DNA of 16,420 bases, taken from positions 1-16,420 of the forward strand of contig JAPOIC010000015.1 in assembly GCA_029979145.1 (NCBI GenBank). Reading direction: 5' to 3'. The stretch is from Opitutaceae bacterium. GTDB taxonomy: Bacteria > Verrucomicrobiota > Verrucomicrobiia > Opitutales > Opitutaceae. Made by a program: the position numbers and the translations under genes. This document shows positions 1 through 6,642 of the stretch, one piece after another (within the stretch, counting starts at the first letter, position 1; every line of letters begins with the position of its first letter). Below the pieces are notes generated by a model, which did not search any database, was not told where the DNA came from, and worked only from the letters and a program-made list of their open reading frames with translations.

Positions 1-1
1 C

Positions 2-217
2 ACCATGGTTACTGACGACCCGGCGAACCGCGACCTGAACCAGTTCGTCAAGAAACTGCTCGCCGCTGGCTCCGGATTTTTCAACCGCACCGTGGAAAAA
101 GAAGAGGCCCATATCGAGACCGACCTGCCCGAAGGCTACGTCCGCTACGGCGACCTGAAATTCTTGTCGAATGACGACGACGTGAATTCCGTGGCGCAGC
201 CCGCCAAGGAAAAGTAA
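2..217 (+). CDS. C-terminal end of an unknown protein (partial)
   Basis: An open frame runs in from the left edge and ends at TAA 215-217. An ATG lies at position 5, but the frame stays open to the edge, so the true start is probably outside the window. The 70 visible residues are hydrophilic and charged, with a short amphipathic stretch near QFVKKLLAAGSGFF and an acidic tail ending in QPAKEK. I see no signal peptide, membrane span or catalytic motif and do not recognise the family. It reads toward the operator-bearing region before the next plus-strand gene. It is probably a real C-terminus because codon use matches the neighbours, but the function is unknown. Confidence 0.5.
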   Translation, partial: TMVTDDPANRDLNQFVKKLLAAGSGFFNRTVEKEEAHIETDLPEGYVRYGDLKFLSNDDDVNSVAQPAKEK

Positions 218-344
218 TCGGACATTTTCTCCGCCCGCTGAAACGGCTGGGGTTTGCCCTCCACCCGCACGGAATTCGTCTCTCGGCCCCGCCCCGCCAG
301 CCCACGTCTACCGCCCCCCGCCCCCCAGTCGGGACTCGCTTCAA

Positions 345-367
345 TAAGTAACATATTACGTTACTTA
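345..367. promoter_or_regulatory. Operator copy 1 (perfect 8-bp arms)
   Basis: The arms TAAGTAAC and GTTACTTA are perfectly complementary and separated by 7 bp. The core GTAAC-N7-GTTAC is repeated at 457 and 515. The core is one base away from the ideal palindrome GTAACGTA-T-TACGTTAC. Repetition of the same spacing three times in AT-poor surroundings points to a dimeric DNA-binding regulator. The regulator is not in the window and its family cannot be read from the motif alone. Confidence 0.7.
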
Positions 368-456
368 GTGGCTCGGGATCGACATCGCAGGGGGACCGGC
401 AGCGGCACGGGCAAACTTAATTGCAGCCCCGGGGAGCACCGAAGAGAGGGACCTCA

Positions 457-479
457 TTTGTAACGTATTATATTACAAA
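457..479. promoter_or_regulatory. Operator copy 2
   Basis: The arms TTTGTAA and TTACAAA are perfectly complementary over 7 bp, within the same 23-bp footprint as copy 1. The core GTAACGTATTATATTAC keeps GTAAC, the central ATTA and the final TTAC. Its centre lies 112 bp from the centre of copy 1. Confidence 0.65.
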
Positions 480-514
480 CTGCTCACGGTCGGGCAGCTC
501 GACCGGTCGGTGCG

Positions 515-537
515 TTTGTAACCAATTACGTTACTTC
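515..537. promoter_or_regulatory. Operator copy 3, nearest the gene
   Basis: TTTGTAAC, 7 bp, then GTTACTTC, with a perfect GTAAC/GTTAC core. Its centre is 58 bp from copy 2 and about 120 bp upstream of the ATG at 646. A bound protein here could block or activate a promoter for the lyase-like gene. Confidence 0.65.
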
Positions 538-645
538 TTGAATTGCGAGGTGGCTGCGGCGGAGAGCCGAAGGCCAGACGACACGAGCGAGTGGTGACGC
601 GGCTTGGGTTTGCGCTGGACGGGCGGGGACGCTCAACTCCCGCGC

Positions 646-2442
646 ATGGCCTCCCCCCTGACGCCGCCGTCCCGTTCCCAGCTGCACGCCTATCTGCTGG
701 GCGCGCTTGAGCAGAAGCTCCCGGAGATCCGGGTCCAAGCCCGGCCCGATGGTCGCATGGGCACCGACCCGTGGATCTGCCGCGACCAGCACGACATACT
801 CACGCTCGGGATCCTCTATCAAACCGCGGGCAGTGCCGCCTACCGCGATCCGGCGGTCTTGAAACTCATCGCCCAAGGCGGCGCCTACCTCACGAAGATG
901 CAGGACGAAAAAGGCATGTGGCGGTTCGACAAGAAGGACGGCTCCTACTGGGGCCAGATTTTTATGCCGTGGACCTACGTGCGCTGGATCGTCACCTACG
1001 GCCTGATCCACGCGGAGCTGTCAGACGAAGTGCGGGCTGTCTGGCGCCAAGGATTGGAGTTGGGTTACACCGGCATCGCCGCGACCGAGCTGAGCTCGCT
1101 GAGCAATATCTACCCGGGTCCGCTGCCCGGCCGCCCGCCGCTGGCCCCGGGGGAAGTCCGCCCGTGGTTGCACAACATTCCCGCCCACCACGCCACCGGA
1201 CTTTTCCTCGCCGGCAAACACTTCAACCGTCCCGAGTGGCAGCACCAGGCCCGCGACTTCATGCAACTGTTGATCGCGGAGCAGAGCGAGCATGGCTGGT
1301 GGACCGAGCATCAAGGCCCCGTCGTGATGTATAACCGCGTCTACAACGAGGCCCTCGGCATTTACCACGCCTGTAGCGGAGATGACTCCGTGCTACCCGC
1401 GCTGGAACGCGGCAATCGGTATCACCTGAACTATGTCTACCCGAACGGCGCGATGATCGAGACCGTGGACGAGCGCAACCCCTACCGCGTGCTCAAGGTC
1501 GAGCCCCAGCCCGACGGCACCGTCGTCCACCGCACCCCGCACATCAACATTCACCCCGGCCTCTACTTCACCGATTCCGGCCTGGCGCTGCTGGCGCACC
1601 AACTGTCCTTGATGACCAACCAAGACCCCGCCGAGCTCGACGCGGCGGAGTTCCTGTTGCTCTTCCTGCCGCCCAACGAGGGCGACCTTACTTTCACCGC
1701 TGCGCCGGCACGTCGGTTCACGATGGGCAATAAAGCCCTCGTGGCCCGCGAGGATCCTTGGCTGATCAGCCTCAGCGCCTATTGCTGCCCGCGCACAACG
1801 AACCGGTTCATTCAAGACCGGCAAAATCTGGTGAGCATTTACCATCGCGACGCCGGTCTGATTCTCGGCGGCGGCAACACCAAGCTGCAACCGCGCTGGA
1901 GCAACCTGACCGTTGGCGACCCCGACCTCGTCACGCCGCTCGGGGCCAAGCGCGACTCCAACCTCGCCCCGGACGCCGGCGTCGCCTACACGCCCGAGCA
2001 CAGTTCCATTGCAGAGCCGACGCCCAACGTATGGGTGCATCGCATCGGCGCAGCCAGCGCGGAGATCGAATGGACCATGACCCTCAAGTCCGACTCACAG
2101 CTGGAGCTGGTCGTCCGGCTCGTCACCCCCGCCCCGGATGGCCGCGCGCTCGCCAGCCACCTGACCTTCATTCCCTACCGCGGCTCCAAGACCAAACTTT
2201 CCGATGGGACCGAACCGGCCATGGGCGCTGAGGCTTGGTTAAAAACCGGTCTTTCGTCCCTGGCTCACCACAAGTGGAAACTGACGTTGCCGGAGTCGGC
2301 CACCGTGCGCTGGCCCGTATTGCCTCACAATCCCTACACCGACGACGGCCACGCCGCGCCCGAAGAGGGCCGCCTCGTGGTTTCGCTGCCGTTGGACGCC
2401 AACCATCCGGAGCACACGCTAAGCCTCACCGTCGTGGTCTGA
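646..2442 (+). CDS. Putative (alpha/alpha)-toroid polysaccharide lyase / heparinase-like protein
   Basis: This gene encodes 598 aa from ATG 646. The frame is open to a TTG at 604, but that start has no better support; GGCGGGG at 622-628 is too far away to be a clear ribosome site. The N-terminal ~300 residues are rich in W, Y and H and read like helical pairs of an (alpha/alpha) toroid (QDEKGMWRFDKKDGSYWGQ, NIPAHHATGLFLAGK, MYNRVYNEALGIYHA). The C-terminal ~250 residues look beta-rich. This layout is known from heparinase-type and related polysaccharide lyases and from some glycoside hydrolases. There is no signal peptide or membrane segment, so it probably acts on oligosaccharides in the cytoplasm. 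Three operators lie upstream, so it is probably substrate-induced. The exact family, substrate and catalytic residues are not recognised; an unsaturated-glycan hydrolase or other sugar-active toroid protein remains possible. Confidence 0.6.
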   Translation: MASPLTPPSRSQLHAYLLGALEQKLPEIRVQARPDGRMGTDPWICRDQHDILTLGILYQTAGSAAYRDPAVLKLIAQGGAYLTKMQDEKGMWRFDKKDGSYWGQIFMPWTYVRWIVTYGLIHAELSDEVRAVWRQGLELGYTGIAATELSSLSNIYPGPLPGRPPLAPGEVRPWLHNIPAHHATGLFLAGKHFNRPEWQHQARDFMQLLIAEQSEHGWWTEHQGPVVMYNRVYNEALGIYHACSGDDSVLPALERGNRYHLNYVYPNGAMIETVDERNPYRVLKVEPQPDGTVVHRTPHINIHPGLYFTDSGLALLAHQLSLMTNQDPAELDAAEFLLLFLPPNEGDLTFTAAPARRFTMGNKALVAREDPWLISLSAYCCPRTTNRFIQDRQNLVSIYHRDAGLILGGGNTKLQPRWSNLTVGDPDLVTPLGAKRDSNLAPDAGVAYTPEHSSIAEPTPNVWVHRIGAASAEIEWTMTLKSDSQLELVVRLVTPAPDGRALASHLTFIPYRGSKTKLSDGTEPAMGAEAWLKTGLSSLAHHKWKLTLPESATVRWPVLPHNPYTDDGHAAPEEGRLVVSLPLDANHPEHTLSLTVVV

Positions 2443-2457
2443 ATTTCCCAAGGTGGA

Positions 2458-2477
2458 ACGCGTTGACCTCAACGCGT
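2458..2477. terminator. Hairpin between convergent genes
   Basis: The 9-bp arms ACGCGTTGA and TCAACGCGT are perfectly complementary around a CC centre, so the folded loop would be about 4 nt. The hairpin lies 16 nt after the stop of the lyase-like gene and about 90 nt beyond the stop of the convergent kinase gene. There is no T-tract on either strand, so it is a weak bidirectional terminator or a protein site. Confidence 0.4.
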
Positions 2478-2564
2478 GGTTAGCAGTTCGCATCCAACCG
2501 AGACACCGCGCATAGAGCGCCTTCCGCCTGCCGAGGGACCGGCCGGCCCACCTACAAGGCAAGC

Positions 2565-4208
2565 TCATGCTTCGCTGGCGCCGGCTGCGGCGGCAAAGAC
2601 TTGGGCAATCGCCATCGCTCCCGGGTCGGGCACGCCGGCAAGGTTGCGGGCGTTGACGTAGGAAGATCGTCCGGCCTGCGCACGTTCCATGTGTGCCGTG
2701 GCCTCAGCTCCGGCACGGGCCGCGGTAGCCGCGGCACTCGATCCACCGCTCGCCCAAGCGTCCACCGCGGGGACCAGCGCATCGATCATGGTCCGGTCGC
2801 CCGGCGCGGCGCCGCCGTATTCACGCATGCGGTTCAACCCGGCGCGCATTGCGTCGACCCAAGTCACACCTCCCGCCAAGGATCCGCCGGCCGCGGTAAA
2901 ACCAATCGACAACAACACGCCGCTCGACGCTCCCATCGCCCGACCCAAGAGGTCGCCCAGTGCCGCGCAAAGTTCGGCCGGATTCGCCAAGGGCAAACCG
3001 CCCTTCTCCATTTCGTCGCGAACCGCCCGCGCCGCGGTTGCGAAAGTCGACCCGGTATCGCCGTCGCCGATCCTACGATCAAGTTCGTTGAGGGCTGCTT
3101 CCTCCTGCTCCAGCGCCGCGCACACCGCAAGAATGACGCGCCGCATCTCGGCGGACTCCGAGCCGGCAAAACGACGCGGCGTCATCGTCGGCAACGGCAG
3201 CGTCACCACCGGCGCGGGCGACTTGGCTCCGGGCCAGGCGGGAATGCTCACGGGAAACAGAAGGCCGGAGCGCCGGGCGTCAGTCAGAGGCAGGACAGAC
3301 AAAGACACGCCATGCATGTCGAGCGCGGTCATCAGGCCGGCCGGCCCGACCAGAAGTTCGATGCACGGCCCGAGCGCGGACTCGAGCAGGCACTTGGTGA
3401 CCACCGCCATCTCGAGCGGCGTGGTGCCTCCCAGGTTGTTGATCAGCACCGCGACGCGCGAAGCATCACCGATCTTGGGCAACAGCTCGGCCACCATCGT
3501 CGCCACCATCTCGTGCGCGGGGCCGGCATCGAGTTCCCGAGCGCCGGGCTCGCCGTGGATGCCCAGGCCCAGTTCGGCCCTTCCAGCCGCCATCCGCCCT
3601 TCGCGCTCGTCGCCTGGTCTCGTGCAGGTGCTTAACGCCATGCCCAGCGACGCGACTGACGAGGCAGCATCGGCCGCTGCCGTCCTCACCTCGGACAACG
3701 ATCCACCGCGGGCCGCGACGCAACCGGCGATCTTGTGCACCAATACCGTGCCGGCGACGCCACGCGGATGCGGCGCATCAAGCAAAGCCACGTCGTCCCC
3801 CACGATGACCATCTCAACCGCCAGCCCGCGCTGCCGGGCCCGTTCGGCCGCGAGGCCAAAATTCAGCCGGTCCCCGGTGTAGTTCTTCACGATCAACAAA
3901 CAACCCGCCTCGCCCGTCACGGCCAGGATCGCGCTGAGCACCGCATCGACGCTCGGCGACGCGAAGACCTCGCCGCACACCGCGGCCGTCAGCATACCCT
4001 CGCCCACCAAACCGGCATGACTGGGCTCATGGCCCGAACCGCCGCCAGAAATCAGGGCGACGTGTTTCCGGTCCCAATCCGTGCGCAGGATGACCTTCGT
4101 GTGGCTGAAGCCGTCCAACCGGCCCAACCGGGCCTCGCCATGGGCGAGCAGGAATCCGTCAAGCGCTTCGGTGACAACCGTGGTGCGGGAATTAATGAAA
4201 TGACTCAT
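2565..4208 (-). CDS. dhaK: Dihydroxyacetone kinase, fused DhaK-DhaL, ATP-dependent
   Basis: The protein has 547 aa, the usual size of single-chain ATP-dependent dihydroxyacetone kinases. It would phosphorylate dihydroxyacetone or a similar short ketose/aldose in the cytoplasm, feeding triose phosphates into glycolysis. The N-terminal DhaK part shows the GGGSGHEPSHAG substrate loop (His about 60) and GLGIHGEPG, with His218 matching the residue that binds the substrate carbonyl covalently in this family. The C-terminal DhaL part has the Asp-rich ADP/Mg motif RIGDGDTGSTF near residue 380. I chose ATG 4206-4208 (MSHFINSRTTVV). The frame extends 40 codons further upstream, but that part crosses a perfect hairpin and looks non-coding. 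No Shine-Dalgarno is visible. It is on the same strand as GH2 but 380 bp away, so probably transcribed separately. Relatives include tetrose kinases, so the substrate is not proven. Confidence 0.93.
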   Translation of the reverse strand: MSHFINSRTTVVTEALDGFLLAHGEARLGRLDGFSHTKVILRTDWDRKHVALISGGGSGHEPSHAGLVGEGMLTAAVCGEVFASPSVDAVLSAILAVTGEAGCLLIVKNYTGDRLNFGLAAERARQRGLAVEMVIVGDDVALLDAPHPRGVAGTVLVHKIAGCVAARGGSLSEVRTAAADAASSVASLGMALSTCTRPGDEREGRMAAGRAELGLGIHGEPGARELDAGPAHEMVATMVAELLPKIGDASRVAVLINNLGGTTPLEMAVVTKCLLESALGPCIELLVGPAGLMTALDMHGVSLSVLPLTDARRSGLLFPVSIPAWPGAKSPAPVVTLPLPTMTPRRFAGSESAEMRRVILAVCAALEQEEAALNELDRRIGDGDTGSTFATAARAVRDEMEKGGLPLANPAELCAALGDLLGRAMGASSGVLLSIGFTAAGGSLAGGVTWVDAMRAGLNRMREYGGAAPGDRTMIDALVPAVDAWASGGSSAAATAARAGAEATAHMERAQAGRSSYVNARNLAGVPDPGAMAIAQVFAAAAGASEA

Positions 4209-4284
4209 GGGGGCAAGGGGTGCGCGTGACTCTGGCCATCCCCCGCAGGCCCGCAAAGCCGAATCCGCCCGCCTGAAAATGATT

Positions 4285-4312
4285 GAGGGCCGCCTACCCC
4301 TAGGCGGCCCTC
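4285..4312 (-). terminator. Perfect 12-bp hairpin upstream of the kinase gene
   Basis: GAGGGCCGCCTA (4285-4296) pairs perfectly with 4301-4312 around a 4-base loop. On the minus strand it is followed by AATCATTTTC, a weak T-rich tail. It lies 77 bp before the kinase ATG and about 275 bp after the GH2 stop. It could end read-through from GH2, or sit in the kinase leader as an attenuator. Confidence 0.5.
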
Positions 4313-4434
4313 CCCTAACACCAAGCAAACCAAACTTACAGGGAGAGAGACGCAGACGGACCGGCGCATGTTCAACTTTTTCGCCAGCGGTTTTCGGTGT
4401 TTACCATTCTGTAACAAATTTTCCGGAAGCGGGA

Positions 4435-4582
4435 GGAACGCTGATGGGCGCTGATTCGCGAGCATGATGAGGCTGGAAATTGCTCCTCATTGTAGGGCGG
4501 GGTTCCATACCCCGCCCTACACCTACAATCGACAAGAACTTCCTACCTCTTCCCACTGCGAATCAGCGCCAATTAGCGTTCC
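4435..4582. repeat. 148-bp MITE-like element with inverted arms (element 1)
   Basis: The 25-bp arms at 4435-4459 and 4558-4582 are inverted copies with 2 mismatches. Each arm is built of two 10-bp units starting CGCTGAT or CGCTAAT. Between them are a small ATGAGG/CCTCAT hairpin and a REP-like hairpin (4492-4520). The right end lies 6 nt beyond the GH2 stop codon. No transposase is encoded. The arms are related to those of element 3 at the end of dnaE. Confidence 0.7.
4492..4520. repeat. REP-like GTAG hairpin, copy A
   Basis: GTAGGGCGGGGT pairs perfectly over 12 bp with ACCCCGCCCTAC around a 5-base loop. It is one of four copies in the window (7868, 10985, 16168). The GTAG foot followed by a G-rich palindrome is the layout of REP sequences acted on by RAYT-type Y1 transposases in other bacteria; that link is inference here. 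Confidence 0.75.
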
Positions 4583-4588
4583 AACCCT

Positions 4589-6547
4589 TCAGCGGTCCAG
4601 CTTCCCATACGCTTCCTTCACCGCGGCCAGACCGGGTTTCGGCGCAAAGGGATAGGCGATGTAGGCGTCCGACATCTGCGGCCAGCTATCGCAAAGATTC
4701 CAAAGGAAGATGCCCCAGCACGTCGGTTGCGCGCCGTAGAACTCGACCCAGAACTTCGAGGCGTCGGTCTGGAGTTGCTGCGACTTCGCGATGAGGTCGG
4801 GCAGGTCCTTGGGTTCTTCCCAGCCGGCCGAGGCGATGCTCTCCCAGTTATGCCGGTAACGCGCCACGCGATCGAGGCGGATGCAGTCCGCACCGTGGGT
4901 GAGGTGCTCCTCGTTCCATACCGGCCAGAGCTTGTCCGCCGGCACCCAGCTCTTGATCACGTCGAGGTCGGGCAGCGACAGGTGACCAATTTCCGTCACC
5001 ATGCGCGGCGCCTGCTTCACGTAGAAGTCGGATTTGTAGGAGAACCCATGCCCCCAGATGTGGCAGTCGCCTTCCTTCGGCTCGTTCTGGTCGTAGGTCA
5101 GCGGCGAGTAGGGGGAGGTCGGCACGTAGGGCGTGAGCGGCGCATGCGTGTGCACGACGTCGCGCAGCACTTCCTTGCTGAGCCGGTTGGTCCGATAGCC
5201 GGGGTAACCAAAACTGTTGTCCGCCAGCACGTCGTTCTCGTTGTCACCGAACCACGCGATCACGCAGGCGAATTTCCGCAGCCGCCGCACCACGTGCGTG
5301 GCCTCGCGCCGCGCCTCGTCGAGAAACGCGAGGTCCTGCGGATAACACCCGCAGGCAAACATGAAGTCGTGCGTGATCACGATGCCGAGTTCGTCGCAGC
5401 GGGCGTAGAACGCGTCGGCTTCGTAGACGCCGCCGCCCCAGACACGCATGGCGTTGATGTTGGCGTTCTTCGCGGCGTCGAGCAGCTGGTGGTAACGGGG
5501 CGTGTCCACGCGGCAGAACATCGCGTCCGCCGGCGTCCAGTTCATGCCCTTCATAAAGATTTTTTTTTCGTTGATCGCGAAGACGAACGACACGCCGCCG
5601 TCCGCATCGGGCTCTTGGATCAACCGCACCGTGCGAATGCCAAACCGGCCGGAGCGCCGGTCCAACTCCCGGCCGTCGCGGCGTAGCACCGCGCTCCAGT
5701 CGTGCAAGGGTTGCGCGCCGTGATTGTGCGGCCACCAGAGCTTGGCACTCGGCACGGTGAACTTCGCCACCGCGCGGGCGTTACTGGGATCGCAATCGAT
5801 GGTGACCGTGCGCGACTGCCCGGCGACGTTGAGGTCGCACTCCACCGGCATGGGCGCGCCATGATTGAAACGCAGCTCCACCAAGGCCTCGAGTTCGGCG
5901 CTGCCGTCGGGGTTGAGCGCCACGGTCGTGACCGCCACCTCGTCGAGCTCGACCGGATCGGCCACGATCCACGAAACGGGTTTCCAGATGCCGGTTGTGA
6001 CGAGGCGCGGCGAGATGTTCCAGCCGAAGCACGACTGGGATTTGCGCACGAGGAGCCGGGTCGCCTGCCCGTAACCGCGCACCTCGGGCGTGTAGACGCG
6101 GCCAGGCGGATACATCGGCGCACCAAGCGAGACCTCGAGTTGGTTGGGCTGTCCGGGTTTGACGTGATCCGTCACGTCCACGCGCAGCGGCGTGAACATG
6201 TTCTGGTGCCGCGCCACCTCTTTGCCGTTGAGGAAAATGGTCGCGAACACATCGAGGCCCTCGAACAGCAGGTGCAGCCGGCGGCCGGCGGGCACTTCCG
6301 GCGGCGTCACTTCCGTGCGATACCACCAGTCCATCTCCTCCATCCAGCGGATGTGGTCATGGTTTAACCCGTAGAACGGATCACCAATCAGCCCGGCGCG
6401 CTGGTAGTCCAAATGCACATCACCCGGCACTTGGGCGGGCACCCAGCGTTCAGCCAGTTTGGAGGCGGAGCAGGCTTGGGTCGGGCCGAGGTGCGGCTCG
6501 GCGTGCATCACATGCCAATCGGCGTTCAGGGGTAGGGTTTGTTTCAT
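4589..6547 (-). CDS. Glycoside hydrolase family 2, beta-mannosidase-like, short form
   Basis: The protein has 652 aa and no signal peptide, so it is cytoplasmic. It has an N-terminal beta-sandwich sugar-binding domain (RRLHLLFEGLDVFATIFLNGKEV, about 90-120), a middle immunoglobulin-like domain, then the TIM barrel (MKGMNWTPADAMF, MRVWGGGVYEADAFY). The acid/base Glu437 lies in WFGDNEND and the nucleophile candidate Glu519 in VTEIGHLSLPD, matching the beta-mannosidase branch of GH2. It should release terminal beta-linked mannose, or a related sugar, from oligosaccharides. It ends soon after the barrel, whereas typical beta-mannosidases exceed 800 aa, so C-terminal domains are missing. The gene has an unusual A9 run (5560-5568) in a GC-rich frame. 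The start ATG has a pyrimidine-rich upstream sequence and no Shine-Dalgarno. An exo-beta-glucosaminidase or a mannan-oligosaccharide specialist is the main alternative. Confidence 0.9.
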   Translation of the reverse strand: MKQTLPLNADWHVMHAEPHLGPTQACSASKLAERWVPAQVPGDVHLDYQRAGLIGDPFYGLNHDHIRWMEEMDWWYRTEVTPPEVPAGRRLHLLFEGLDVFATIFLNGKEVARHQNMFTPLRVDVTDHVKPGQPNQLEVSLGAPMYPPGRVYTPEVRGYGQATRLLVRKSQSCFGWNISPRLVTTGIWKPVSWIVADPVELDEVAVTTVALNPDGSAELEALVELRFNHGAPMPVECDLNVAGQSRTVTIDCDPSNARAVAKFTVPSAKLWWPHNHGAQPLHDWSAVLRRDGRELDRRSGRFGIRTVRLIQEPDADGGVSFVFAINEKKIFMKGMNWTPADAMFCRVDTPRYHQLLDAAKNANINAMRVWGGGVYEADAFYARCDELGIVITHDFMFACGCYPQDLAFLDEARREATHVVRRLRKFACVIAWFGDNENDVLADNSFGYPGYRTNRLSKEVLRDVVHTHAPLTPYVPTSPYSPLTYDQNEPKEGDCHIWGHGFSYKSDFYVKQAPRMVTEIGHLSLPDLDVIKSWVPADKLWPVWNEEHLTHGADCIRLDRVARYRHNWESIASAGWEEPKDLPDLIAKSQQLQTDASKFWVEFYGAQPTCWGIFLWNLCDSWPQMSDAYIAYPFAPKPGLAAVKEAYGKLDR

Positions 6548-6580
6548 GGGGAATCGAAAAGAAAGGGGATGGGGGTCGAC

Positions 6581-6619
6581 TGACCGCGATCGGTCATTCC
6601 CCGCGGGGCGCAGAATGAC
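6581..6619. repeat. Overlapping alternative palindromes between kinase and GH2 genes
   Basis: TGACCG pairs with CGGTCA (6581-6596). The overlapping GTCATTC (6593-6599) pairs with GAATGAC (6613-6619) around the palindrome CCCCGCGGGG (6599-6608). The two stems share bases and cannot both form. The site lies 23 nt after the histidine kinase stop and 33 nt before the GH2 start on the transcribed strand. It could be a terminator, an attenuator, or another dispersed repeat family. Confidence 0.5.
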
Positions 6620-6642
6620 AAACCAGAAGGAGCTGATTATTC

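Larger units (their letters stand above)
218..645. other. Long non-coding regulatory region with AT-rich islands
   Basis: These 428 bases separate the first partial gene from the lyase-like gene. Most of it is GC-rich and I see no convincing ORF. Three AT-rich islands each hold one copy of the same palindrome (345-367, 457-479, 515-537; listed separately). I could not identify a good sigma-70 promoter. The closest is TTGTAA (516-521), 17 bp before TGAATT (539-544), which would overlap the third operator, but the -10 match is poor. Confidence 0.6.
4209..4588. other. Intergenic region between GH2 and the kinase gene
   Basis: This 380-bp region has no credible gene. It contains the 12-bp hairpin (4285-4312), an AT-richer segment around 4370-4425 that is the best place for the kinase promoter although I cannot assign clear -35/-10 boxes, and a 148-bp inverted-arm element (4435-4582) adjoining the GH2 stop. 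Confidence 0.6.

Noticed and set aside
2689..3882. 397-codon plus-strand frame opposite the kinase gene
   Set aside because: Antisense shadow of dhaK, rich in A, S, P and R, without any recognisable domain.
4208..4328. 40-codon N-terminal extension of the dihydroxyacetone kinase
   Set aside because: The extension is translated through a perfect hairpin, has no family similarity, and the ATG at 4208 gives the usual family start and His218 numbering.
4399..4417. Possible regulatory palindrome TGTT-N11-AACA upstream of the kinase gene
   Set aside because: Only 4-bp arms match and the interior is not symmetric; it does not match the GTAAC operator of the lyase-like gene.
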